Shown here in pieces: positions 1 through 6,738 of a DNA stretch of 30,368 bases (positions within the stretch are counted from its first letter, which is position 1; every line of letters begins with the position of its first letter). The translations under genes and the position numbers were made by a program. The DNA lies in the NCBI GenBank assembly GCA_017536105.1, contig JAFXRZ010000009.1, positions 1 through 30,368 on the forward strand. The letters are read 5' to 3'. Source of the stretch: Ruminococcus sp. (GTDB lineage Bacteria; Bacillota_A; Clostridia; Oscillospirales; Ruminococcaceae). The notes beneath the pieces were generated by a model. It made no database searches. It saw nothing but the letters and a program-made list of their open reading frames with translations, and was not told where the DNA came from.

Positions 1-337
1 GTGACGCAAGCAGAGCTTGCTTACATAGAGCGAAAGGGGACATATCCCTCGCGAAAAAAGCCTTGTTCGGGTCGAATTACGCTTAAAGCTATGTGTAATA
101 CAAAAAAGCACAGCACGCTCTTGTTGGGGGCTTTCCGATCGCCCCCAAACCCCTTCGGATACAAACCATAATCTTTAAACACAGCCTTGACAGAACACCT
201 CGCACCAAGCCCCTCCCAACGGTGTCAACGCGAACTCATTCACCAAGGCACCCACCTCCCTTATGAGGGAGGCGCAAATATGCCTTGCCAAGCGCACGAT
301 TGAAACATTGGTGGGTGAATTAAAAAAATCTCTTAAA
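1..337 (-). repeat. Mosaic intergenic repeat, copy 1
   Basis: This stretch has no convincing gene. Read on the minus strand it carries modules seen again at 6739-7090 and 15549-15960: the AATTCACCC end (310-337), a CCGTTGGGAGGGGCTTGGTGCG block (about 200-225), the block ATCGGAAAGCCCCCAAC before GAGCGTGC (about 118-150) and an AAGCAAGCTCTGCTTGCGT block (1-30). The order of the last two modules differs from the copy at 6739, so the copies are mosaics. The AATTCACCC end points at the rplJ promoter. Confidence 0.75.
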
Positions 338-342
338 AAACC

Positions 343-371
343 TTGACAACCGGCTTTTTCTGTGCTATAAT
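343..371 (+). promoter_or_regulatory. Sigma-A promoter of rplJ-rplL
   Basis: A perfect TTGACA (343-348) and TATAAT (366-371) are separated by 17 bases. An A-rich tract (about 320-340), part of which belongs to the adjacent repeat end, lies just upstream and could act as an UP element. Confidence 0.92.
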
Positions 372-384
372 ATCTTTTGCATTC

Positions 385-517
385 GTATCTAAAGACAGCC
401 GGCGGCACAAACTGAAGACGATCTTCAGTTGAGCGGAAGTCCGGCCGAGGAAAGAATAGCAAGATATATAAGCTTGTTATGTCCTTTTGTCTTTGCGCGA
501 AAGGACTTTTCTTTTTT
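385..517 (+). promoter_or_regulatory. L10 leader RNA with attenuator hairpin
   Basis: The untranslated leader between the promoter and rplJ folds into a perfect ACTGAAGA/TCTTCAGT hairpin (411-429) inside a GCCGG.../CCGGC region (about 398-446). A rho-independent hairpin follows, GTCCTTT (481-487) pairing with AAAGGAC (500-506), then a T-rich tract (507-517). Position and architecture fit the Firmicutes ribosomal protein L10 leader, in which L10(L12)4 binding favours termination and so limits its own synthesis. The match to that family is by recognition; a covariance-model search would settle it. Confidence 0.85.
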
Positions 518-561
518 GATGCGCTGCAATACAACATATTGCAAAGAGGTGAAATCTATCC

Positions 562-1071
562 ATGCCAAGTGAAAAGGTTCTGCTTGCAAAGCAGGAAAGA
601 GTCGCTGAACTGACAGACCTCATCAAGAATTCCGCTTCCGGCGTCCTCGTTGATTACAAGGGCATCACCGTTGAGGAAGACACCAAGCTCCGTAAAGAGC
701 TCCGCGAGGCAGGCGTGAATTACTTCGTCGAGAAGAACACCATGCTCCGTTTCGCTATGAAGAATGCAGGTCTTGACGGCATTACCGGTGTGCTCGAGGG
801 TACTACCGCTATCGCTATCTCCAACGACGACCAGACCGCTCCTGCAAGAATACTCGGCAAGTTCTCCGAGAGCTGCAAGGGCGAAAAGTTCCTCCTCAAG
901 GCCGGTTATATCGGCGAAGAGGTCTATGACGAGGCAGGCGTTAAGGCTCTCTCCAAGATCCCTTCGAGAGAAGTTCTTCTTGCACAGCTCGTCGGCTCCC
1001 TCCAGGGACCCATCCAGAAGCTTGCTGCTACTCTGCAGGCTGTTGTGGACAAGGAAAACGGCGCTGCTTAA
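562..1071 (+). CDS. rplJ: Ribosomal protein L10 (uL10)
   Basis: The 169-residue protein has the usual length and order of bacterial L10: an N-terminal globular rRNA-binding region with VDYKGITVEEDTKLRKELR near residues 30-50, and a C-terminal helical tail that binds L7/L12 dimers. L10 anchors the L7/L12 stalk at the GTPase centre of the 50S subunit. The start at 562 has an AGAGGTGA ribosome site about 10 bases upstream. It is cotranscribed with rplL and is probably autoregulated through its leader. The usual rplK-rplA genes are not directly upstream; repeat DNA sits there instead. Confidence 0.97.
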   Translation: MPSEKVLLAKQERVAELTDLIKNSASGVLVDYKGITVEEDTKLRKELREAGVNYFVEKNTMLRFAMKNAGLDGITGVLEGTTAIAISNDDQTAPARILGKFSESCKGEKFLLKAGYIGEEVYDEAGVKALSKIPSREVLLAQLVGSLQGPIQKLAATLQAVVDKENGAA

Positions 1072-1154
1072 TAGCAGCATAGCCGCGTAGATGCGGCAGT
1101 TCAAACGGGCACAGCCCCGAAAACAAACTAAAATTTATAAAGGAGAAAATTATC

Positions 1155-1526
1155 ATGGCTTCTGAAAAGATCATTAAATTCGTAGAAGAGATCAAGACCC
1201 TTTCGGTACTTGAGCTTTCCGAGCTCGTTGACGCTATCCAGGAGGAGTTCGGTGTTACAGCTGCTGTTGCTGCTGCTCCCGCTGCAGGTGCAGGCGCTGC
1301 TGCTGCTGAGGAGAAGACTGAGTTCGACGTGATCCTCGCTTCCTTCGGCGATTCCAAGATGGGCGTTATCAAGGCTGTTAAGGAGATCACCGGTCTCGGC
1401 CTTAAGGAGAGCAAGGAGCTCGTTGAAGGTGCTCCCAAGGCTATCAAGGAAGGCGTTTCCAAGGCTGACGCTGAGGAGCTCAAGGCTAAGCTTGAGGCTG
1501 CAGGCGCTACTGTTGAGCTTAAGTAA
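1155..1526 (+). CDS. rplL: Ribosomal protein L7/L12 (bL12)
   Basis: The 123-residue acidic protein has the three classical parts of L7/L12: an N-terminal dimerisation domain (about residues 1-32), an Ala/Gly-rich hinge (about 33-52) and a C-terminal factor-binding domain beginning [16 protein letters not shown] and containing the conserved [15 protein letters not shown] segment. It recruits translational GTPases to the ribosome stalk. AAGGAGAAAA lies just upstream of the ATG. It is the last gene of the rplJ-rplL transcript and is closed by a strong terminator; rpoB does not follow. Confidence 0.98.
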   Translation: MASEKIIKFVEEIKTLSVLELSELVDAIQEEFGVTAAVAAAPAAGAGAAAAEEKTEFDVILASFGDSKMGVIKAVKEITGLGLKESKELVEGAPKAIKEGVSKADAEELKAKLEAAGATVELK

Positions 1527-1540
1527 TTTCATAAAGCGCA

Positions 1541-1570
1541 AAGGGAGGCTTATGCCTCCCTTTTTTATTT
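1541..1570 (+). terminator. Rho-independent terminator after rplL
   Basis: GGGAGGC-TTAT-GCCTCCC (1543-1560) is followed by TTTTTTATTTT on the plus strand. The hairpin is nearly symmetrical and may also stop the convergent minus-strand operon that ends at 1708. Confidence 0.93.
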
Positions 1571-1707
1571 TGCATTTTTATAAAGATCGGTCTGTTCTCG
1601 GAGATCTCCGCCTTTTCACGTTTCTGACATTAAGCGCAGACATCGATACACACGCTCCGTCATCTGCCGCAGCATCAATGGTGGAGCTTTTTATAAGATC
1701 AGGATCT

Positions 1708-2418
1708 TTATTGTTTTTTGTTCATTTCCTCATACGCCATGACTGCCGCTTCTTCCGAGATATTGCAGCCCATGCGCCAGATGCGGCACTTCGGAAGTAT
1801 CTCGTCGAGGACGGTGAGCAGGCCGTCCATCTCGGCTTCGTCAAGCATCATTATCGTCTGCTTCATTATCATCGGCAGAGCCTCGGAAAAGCTCGCCGGA
1901 CGAATACTGTTTTCAAGGCTGCGCTCCAGCAGGCAGATGCCCTGCAGGGGCACGCAGCGGTTTTCGTTTAAGTCGCTCTTTCCGCTCCAGGGAGTTCCCC
2001 AGGCAAAGATCTTCCCTTCTCGCTGCATTATCACGGGCTTGTCGTCGTTCAGGATATAGGCTCTTTCGCCGAAATGCTTGAGCCAAAGCTGTGTGTGCGT
2101 GGATTTCCCGACGCCGCTGTCCGCCGCGAAAAGATAGGCCTTGTCATCCACGACCACTGCCGAGGAATGGAGAAAAAATGCCCCGTACCCGAAAAGCTGC
2201 ACATAGAAGCAATAACCGCTGGAAAGCACCTCGCAGTCGCTGTCGGAGGCTGCGGGATATTTTTTGCGGTAGTACTCAAATCTCTCGTCGGAAAAGGGCA
2301 GCTCTATATCCGGCTCGCCTTCGATCTCGCAGCGGTATTTTTCCGCAAGAGCGATCATTCTCGGGAGCCTGAACTCCGCCCTGACTTTCAGGCCGCAGAT
2401 GCTGTAATCTCCCCACAT
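1708..2418 (-). CDS. HPr-kinase-like P-loop protein, possible peptide kinase
   Basis: The 236-residue protein resembles the C-terminal kinase core of HPr kinase/phosphorylase but lacks the N-terminal domain of a full HprK. Visible motifs are LHSSAV (residues 83-88), the Walker A loop GVGKST (102-107), an acidic NDDKP motif (124-128) and WGTPWSGKSDLNEN (140-152). Small HprK homologues of this kind occur in peptide clusters; in lasso peptide clusters such as paeninodin one phosphorylates a C-terminal serine of the precursor. It is the last gene of an operon with a 42-residue peptide gene and a lipoprotein, whose stop lies one base before its start. I infer a peptide- or protein-kinase role; the substrate is unknown. 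The reading frame ends just after an A6 run (see findings). Confidence 0.8.
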   Translation of the reverse strand: MWGDYSICGLKVRAEFRLPRMIALAEKYRCEIEGEPDIELPFSDERFEYYRKKYPAASDSDCEVLSSGYCFYVQLFGYGAFFLHSSAVVVDDKAYLFAADSGVGKSTHTQLWLKHFGERAYILNDDKPVIMQREGKIFAWGTPWSGKSDLNENRCVPLQGICLLERSLENSIRPASFSEALPMIMKQTIMMLDEAEMDGLLTVLDEILPKCRIWRMGCNISEEAAVMAYEEMNKKQ

Positions 2419-2419
2419 A

Positions 2420-3157
2420 TCAGTTTACCGGGATGAGAGGGCCCCAGTTCTGGCCGTCGTCGAGGATTATCTCCTGACGGCTGGAATCCGCGGTGCTGCT
2501 GTTTCCGCTTTCTTCCGACGAAGAAGCATCCTCGTCCTGAGAAGATGCGCTTCCTCCCGGCTCAAGACCGCCTTCGGAGCTGTCCGACGAGCGGCTGTCG
2601 TCATTGGAAGGTGCGGAGTCGGAGAAATCATCGCCGTCCTCCGTCTGACCCGGCTTTACGGCAGGCTTTTTCTTTCCGCCGCCGTTGTCAGAGCCGGAGT
2701 TCCCCGAGCCCGAATTTCCGCCGTTTCCGCCGCCTGCATTATCCGGGTCGTTTTTATCGGGGTCGCCGCCGGCATCATTTCCGCTGCCGGGATGACCGCC
2801 TTCACCCGAGCCGGAATTGCCCGAGTTTCCGTTTCCCGAACCGCCGCTGCCGGTATCTCCGCCATTTGCAGAGCCGCCGTCAGGCTTTTTGCCTCCGTCA
2901 TTGTTTTCCTTTTTATCGCCGTCTTCACCGAAATCGGCCTCGTTATCGCCGGCATCTTCGTCACCGAAATCGACCACGTTCTCGCTGTCTTCGTCCGTAA
3001 GATCTCCGCCGTTCTGCATACCTCCCTTGCTCTCGTCAGAGGAAACTGCCTCTGTGACGGAAGCATCGTCGGCGGTATCGCTGCTGCTCTTATCGTCTCC
3101 GCAGCCGCAGAGTGCTATGGCAGCAGCACAAAGCAGCAGGCACAATTCTTTTTTCAT
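2420..3157 (-). CDS. Low-complexity lipoprotein, Gly/Ser/Asn/Asp-rich
   Basis: From the ATG at 3157 the protein has 245 residues. It begins MKKELCLLLCAAAIALCGC, a lipoprotein signal with an LCGC lipobox (lipidated Cys19). Residues 20-80 are acidic, about 85-155 are rich in Gly, Asn and Ser, and the last third is Ser/Asp/Glu-rich. No folded domain is apparent, so it is probably an extended surface spacer tethered to the membrane. The final stretch EIILDDGQNWGPLIPVN is not low-complexity and may be the functional tail. A TTG at 3175 would add six residues but overlaps the terminator stem region. It is followed by the HprK-like gene with a one-base gap. Confidence 0.78.
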   Translation of the reverse strand: MKKELCLLLCAAAIALCGCGDDKSSSDTADDASVTEAVSSDESKGGMQNGGDLTDEDSENVVDFGDEDAGDNEADFGEDGDKKENNDGGKKPDGGSANGGDTGSGGSGNGNSGNSGSGEGGHPGSGNDAGGDPDKNDPDNAGGGNGGNSGSGNSGSDNGGGKKKPAVKPGQTEDGDDFSDSAPSNDDSRSSDSSEGGLEPGGSASSQDEDASSSEESGNSSTADSSRQEIILDDGQNWGPLIPVN

Positions 3158-3173
3158 GTTTCTCACTCTTTCC

Positions 3174-3203
3174 AAAAAAGCGGCAGAAGTTGAGCTCTGC
3201 CGC
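3174..3203 (-). terminator. Hairpin terminator inside the operon, after the peptide gene
   Basis: On the minus strand GGCAGAGC-type sequence forms a perfect 8-bp stem, GCGGCAGA with TCTGCCGC (3180-3187 and 3196-3203), followed by TTTTTT (3179-3174). It lies 12 bases after the peptide stop and ahead of the lipoprotein start. Partial termination here would give much more peptide mRNA than lipoprotein and kinase mRNA. Confidence 0.85.
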
Positions 3204-3214
3204 CTTTGTTTTTC

Positions 3215-3343
3215 TCAGTAATTTGAAGCTCCGTCAAGCTGAGGATCATCCGGGTCTTGAACTCCGCCCGGGTCAAGCATTATCTTAGCCTTGGTCGAGA
3301 AGATTATAACTTCTGCATCGGGTGCGATATATTCTTTTTTCAT
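3215..3343 (-). CDS. 42-residue peptide, candidate modified-peptide precursor
   Basis: This short gene begins with ATG at 3343, nine bases after a clear GGAGG (3357-3353). A second ATG at 3351 runs into a stop after three codons, so 3343 is the start. The peptide begins MKKEYIAPDAEVIIF, a style of leader (MKK.Y..P..EVI.F) common to small clostridial peptides, and ends DPGGVQDPDDPQLDGASNY, an acidic Pro/Gly/Asp tail with one Ser near the C-terminus. It has no signal peptide and no Cys. It starts 20 bases after the stop of the secreted protein gene and precedes a terminator, a lipoprotein and an HprK-like gene. The precursor role is inferred from size, tail and neighbours; no known modified-peptide class is matched. 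Confidence 0.75.
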   Translation of the reverse strand: MKKEYIAPDAEVIIFSTKAKIMLDPGGVQDPDDPQLDGASNY

Positions 3344-3362
3344 TTTTTCATTCCTCCATTGT

Positions 3363-4460
3363 TCATGCTGCATAATGAAGCTCATAAGTAAACGGAATAT
3401 TCTCCGGCACTTTTGACCGCGGGATTTTTCTCAGGGTCGCAACCACGAAAACACGTCCCTCCGCCGGTTTGACAACAGTGTCGCCGACCTTGATGCCCGT
3501 ATAATACTTCGTGCACTTTATCGTCTTATTGTATGTTCCCGTAATGGTATTGTTGACCGTATCATAGAGATCGCCTTCAAATGTGAAATTCACATAGTCT
3601 ATCTTGTTTACAAGAGTTTCATCGAGTTCGATCACTGCACGCTCGTCGAACAGACCTGTCTCCGCTACTTTTGAAGTGTTGAGCTGTACGTAGGTCTCGC
3701 CGACTCTTGCATCTACGGTCACGGTAGTTCCTTCTTCAATCCACCACAGCTCGATCTTCAAATAATCGATTCCTTCTTCTCCGGCAGACATAGTAATCGT
3801 TTGGGTCTCATTTTCTAAAATGATCTCTTCTTGCTTCCAATCATTTGCTCCGAGAATACCCTCGAAATATCCGTTGACAGACATGGTAATGGTAACATCC
3901 TTATCACCGGCGAATCTCGAAAGGTCAAGGATCTTGGCATCTTCATTGAGATCATATCTCTCCAAATGCGTTGAAGCAGTAAACGAATACGTACCGTTCG
4001 GATTTATTACCCATGTGTCTAAGGTCTCGTCAACTCTTGCCTCTACGGTCACGGTAGTTCCTTCATTGATCCACAACAGCTCGATCTTCAAATAATCGAT
4101 TCCTTCTTCTCCGGCAGACACAGTAAACGTTTTGATCTCATTTCCTAAATTGATTATTTCTTGCTTCCAACCATTAACAATATCATTTGCTCCGAGAATA
4201 AACCCGAAATTTCCGTTGACAGACATGGTAATGGTAACATCCTTATCACCAGCGAATCTCGAAAGGTCTAGGATCTTGGCATCTTCATTGAGATCATCTC
4301 TATCCAAATCCGTTGAAGCAGTAAACGAATACGTACCGTCAGCGTTTGTTACCCATGTGTCTGTGCAGTCGGTCGCTGCTGCCTTGGCCGGGAGCATCGT
4401 CAGCATCGCCATGGACATTGCAGCGGCTATTGCCCCGGATAAAAGCTTTTTAAGTCTCAT
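3363..4460 (-). CDS. Secreted protein with two tandem copies of a beta-rich domain
   Basis: The 365-residue protein starts with a signal peptide (residues 1-29, ending PAKAAA). Two near-identical domains follow, about residues 35-148 and 149-256, each running from DTWV through DGTYSF or NGTYSF, LNEDAKILDLSRFAGDKDVT, GEEGIDYLKIEL and EGTTVTV. A different, probably beta-rich C-terminal region (about 258-365) follows. There is no membrane anchor or sortase motif. The alternating hydrophobic pattern suggests extracellular beta-sandwich binding modules, and carbohydrate binding would fit the host, but I do not recognise a named family. It is the first gene of the operon with the 42-residue peptide, with AGGAGT 10 bases upstream of the ATG. 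Confidence 0.85.
   Translation of the reverse strand: MRLKKLLSGAIAAAMSMAMLTMLPAKAAATDCTDTWVTNADGTYSFTASTDLDRDDLNEDAKILDLSRFAGDKDVTITMSVNGNFGFILGANDIVNGWKQEIINLGNEIKTFTVSAGEEGIDYLKIELLWINEGTTVTVEARVDETLDTWVINPNGTYSFTASTHLERYDLNEDAKILDLSRFAGDKDVTITMSVNGYFEGILGANDWKQEEIILENETQTITMSAGEEGIDYLKIELWWIEEGTTVTVDARVGETYVQLNTSKVAETGLFDERAVIELDETLVNKIDYVNFTFEGDLYDTVNNTITGTYNKTIKCTKYYTGIKVGDTVVKPAEGRVFVVATLRKIPRSKVPENIPFTYELHYAA
3693..4358 (-). repeat. Tandem domain duplication within the secreted protein gene
   Basis: Two units (about 4358-4017 and 4016-3693) are highly similar at the DNA level; blocks such as those coding LNEDAKILDLSRFAGDKDV differ by only a few bases. The second unit lacks four residues (IVNG of unit 1). 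Such nucleotide similarity points to a recent duplication. Confidence 0.88.
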
Positions 4461-4516
4461 ATAACTCTTTACTCCTATCTTACAATTACCTCAAAGGGAC
4501 AAATTTAAACATATAC

Positions 4517-4545
4517 ATTATACCTCTGCAAGCCGCTTTTGTCAA
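4517..4545 (-). promoter_or_regulatory. Sigma-A promoter of the peptide/HprK-like operon
   Basis: On the minus strand TTGACA (4545-4540) and TATAAT (4522-4517) are separated by 17 bases. It sits 57 bases before the ATG at 4460 and is the only strong promoter I see for the four genes. Confidence 0.9.
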
Positions 4546-4609
4546 TATCAGCACAGGGGTTTCAGCACAATAAACAAAGCAAAGCCTGGTATTTTATGCA
4601 CAAAACGCG

Positions 4610-4643
4610 AAAAAGCGCACAGCCGGGTCTTCCTGCCGTGCGC
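4610..4643 (-). terminator. Terminator of the TPM/PspA-like operon
   Basis: On the minus strand GCGCAC and GTGCGC (4643-4638 and 4620-4615), with an inner GGC/GCC extension, form a hairpin followed by TTTTT (4614-4610). It separates this operon from the promoter at 4517-4545. Confidence 0.85.
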
Positions 4644-4653
4644 CTGCGGTATT

Positions 4654-5034
4654 TTAATACATCTCAACAGCTTTGAAGCCTGCTGCGTCGAGATACTCGG
4701 GGATGCCTCTGCCGAGGTCGGTGGTCTTCAATATCCTGCCGTCGGCAAGCCGCTTATATTCGATAAAACAGTGTGTGGATTCGCTTTTCTGCTCTTCTTC
4801 GTAGAGGTCCCACTCCCACACGACTGCCTCTGCGTCGGTGACATAGAATCTTCCCTCGTCCGAGTAAACATCCTTTGCGCCATAGACCGTAAGGCTCTCG
4901 CCGTCGGCGAACTCAGCGGTGAGCAGGCCGTTTTCCAGCGATGCCTTCACCGGCTTGTGCGTATTATCGAGGGGTCTGCCGAACCAGTCTCCCCAAAAGC
5001 GGAACGAGCCGCTCTTTTTTATCTCAAAAGCCAT
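4654..5034 (-). CDS. Conserved-looking small protein of unknown function
   Basis: The 126-residue protein begins MAFEIKKSGSFRFWGDWFGR at 5034, with GGAGG about eight bases upstream; the open frame extends further back but only through antisense-like sequence inside the previous gene. It is rich in aromatic residues and acidic, with short beta-like segments and no signal or membrane segment, so it is probably cytoplasmic. Its first 11 bases overlap the end of the PspA-like gene, which implies translational coupling and a related role, perhaps at the membrane with the PspA-like and TPM proteins. I do not recognise the family. Confidence 0.82.
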   Translation of the reverse strand: MAFEIKKSGSFRFWGDWFGRPLDNTHKPVKASLENGLLTAEFADGESLTVYGAKDVYSDEGRFYVTDAEAVVWEWDLYEEEQKSESTHCFIEYKRLADGRILKTTDLGRGIPEYLDAAGFKAVEMY

Positions 5035-5557
5035 TATTATCCTCCGATGTATAACTCTGTGCGTCGGCTGCTGCCTCCTCGGCATCTGCCTGAGCCTCCA
5101 GCTTTTCAAATGCTCTGTCGAGGTCGCTGTGATCGCCGGGACTTCCTGCCGCAAGCTGCGCCTGCGCCACCGATTCCCTTGCGTCTAACAAGGCAAGGCG
5201 GTTTTTCGCGGAATTGAGCTCGCGGACTATCTTGTCGTGAAGCTCCACAGCCTGATCTCTTGTCTCCTTAACGCTGTCGTACTGCTCTCTCACCGCTTTC
5301 AGCTTGTTATCCACGGTATTCTTCTCTGTGAGGAACACTCTTGCGTCGTCGGGATTGCCTGCCGCAAGGGCTTTTTTGGCATAGCTCTCAAGCTCCTCGG
5401 ACTGAGCCTTATACTCCTTCACCGAGGGCTCCAGCCGCTGCACCTGCGAATTGAGCTCCCTGACCTGCTCCCGCACTTTTGAGAGCTTTATCGCCAGCTC
5501 GCTCAGCTGCTCAACTATCTCGTCCCTTTCGGACCTTTTCTTTTCAAAAAGTCCCAT
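5024..5557 (-). CDS. PspA/IM30-like coiled-coil protein, short form
   Basis: The 177-residue protein is almost entirely alpha-helical coiled coil (about residues 5-150) and carries the PspA-style segment KKALAAGNPDDARVFLTEK followed by a long helix ending LLDARESVAQAQ. PspA/IM30 (ESCRT-III superfamily) proteins assemble on stressed membranes. This one lacks the amphipathic N-terminal helix region of full-length PspA (about 220 residues), so membrane contact may come from its partner. It lies between a TPM-domain membrane protein and the small protein above in one operon, an association that fits an envelope-stress role. Its acidic tail ends YTSEDNNGF. Confidence 0.78.
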   Translation of the reverse strand: MGLFEKKRSERDEIVEQLSELAIKLSKVREQVRELNSQVQRLEPSVKEYKAQSEELESYAKKALAAGNPDDARVFLTEKNTVDNKLKAVREQYDSVKETRDQAVELHDKIVRELNSAKNRLALLDARESVAQAQLAAGSPGDHSDLDRAFEKLEAQADAEEAAADAQSYTSEDNNGF

Positions 5558-5572
5558 AGCGGCACCTCTTGC

Positions 5573-6673
5573 TTATCTGTCGTATTTTGCTTTCAGCTCA
5601 TCCACTGTCGAGCTTCCCGACCCGTAGTCCGAAGCATATCCGGCAGGATCGACTTCGGGAGAAGCCGTGCTTTGTCCGGCGTTCGTATCGAAAGCTGTTT
5701 CTCCGAACTCGTGCAGGTCGGAATTCAAAATATCCTGAGCCTGCTTCATTTCTGCGAGCCTCTGGTTCTTTTTCTTCTTCCACCACATGAATACTATTAT
5801 CAGCACCACGATGATAAGTATGAAGATGAACGCTATCCAGCCGTAACTCGGTGTCACGCGCATTATCCTGTCTGCGGATTCCGAGAAGGATTTGGAGAAA
5901 TATGTGTTTTCGTCGTAGTCGGAATAATAATAACTCTCGAGGTAGTCCAGCATTATCTGCCTTGCTTCCTCGTCGATGACTGCCGAGGCTTCCTGTCCGA
6001 CGCATATCGCCACCTGAGGAGTCTCGTTCTTCTCGCAGAACAGCACGAGCACATGGGCATCGTCCTTGATATACTGATCGTACTTTGCGTTGGCATACTC
6101 CTCCAGCGAGCCGTAGCCTGCGCCGTCGTCGTCGGTTATATACAAAAGCGGAAAGACTCCCGTCTTCTCGTAGAAATGCTTCATTCCTTTTTCGAGGGTC
6201 GAGCTGTTCGTTATCCAGCCGAGGTCGTCGATATAATACGAAGTCTCCTTGAGGGTCTTCGACTCCAGCTTATCCCTGTTAACTGTGGATTTGGTTATGG
6301 AGCCGCCTTTTCCGGTGCTTTTGCCTGTGGGCACGAAGATAAAGATCAGGATAAACGCAATAACTATCAGCCTGATAGCCGTGCTTGCTACACCCCTGAC
6401 CGCTGCCGAAGCCCGATCGCTCCTGTAGCCGCCGGAATAGCCGCTGTTATAGCGTGTGCTTCCGAAGTAATAGAACCGGGGCCCGCTGTTATATCTGTGA
6501 TACGAATGAGAAGGAGAATGGTAGCTGCTGCGATGAGAGCTGCTGTGGGACGAGCCGCTGTATCCGCTTCTGTGGGACGAACTTCCGAAGGAACGCGAGG
6601 AAAAACCTCTTGAACCGCCGAAGCTTCCGCCTCTCGAACCGCCACCGCCGCCTCCGCGACCTGCTCTGCCCAT
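5573..6673 (-). CDS. TPM-domain membrane protein (YgcG/Psb32-like)
   Basis: The 366-residue protein opens with a Gly/Ser/Arg/Tyr/His-rich low-complexity region (about residues 1-90), then one membrane helix (about 98-115), an extracytoplasmic TPM-like domain (about 135-270, with DDLGWITNSSTLEKGMKHFYEKTG), a second membrane helix (about 278-297) and a cytoplasmic tail with KKKK. TPM proteins occur with PspA-like coiled coils in membrane-repair loci, and this gene heads such an operon. Start 6673 has AGGGGGT at a suitable distance and fits the promoter at 6709-6737. The N-terminal Ser/Arg tract is unusually long. Confidence 0.85.
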   Translation of the reverse strand: MGRAGRGGGGGGSRGGSFGGSRGFSSRSFGSSSHRSGYSGSSHSSSHRSSYHSPSHSYHRYNSGPRFYYFGSTRYNSGYSGGYRSDRASAAVRGVASTAIRLIVIAFILIFIFVPTGKSTGKGGSITKSTVNRDKLESKTLKETSYYIDDLGWITNSSTLEKGMKHFYEKTGVFPLLYITDDDGAGYGSLEEYANAKYDQYIKDDAHVLVLFCEKNETPQVAICVGQEASAVIDEEARQIMLDYLESYYYSDYDENTYFSKSFSESADRIMRVTPSYGWIAFIFILIIVVLIIVFMWWKKKKNQRLAEMKQAQDILNSDLHEFGETAFDTNAGQSTASPEVDPAGYASDYGSGSSTVDELKAKYDR

Positions 6674-6708
6674 ATCCAGACCCCCTTTTTACCGATTATA
6701 CATTATAA

Positions 6709-6737
6709 ATTATACAACACTTCTCTAACGTTGTCAA
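6709..6737 (-). promoter_or_regulatory. Sigma-A promoter of the TPM/PspA-like operon
   Basis: On the minus strand TTGACA (6737-6732) and TATAAT (6714-6709) have a 17-base spacer. A repeat end with a T6/A6 tract begins one base upstream of the -35 box (6739). Confidence 0.92.
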
Positions 6738-6738
6738 G

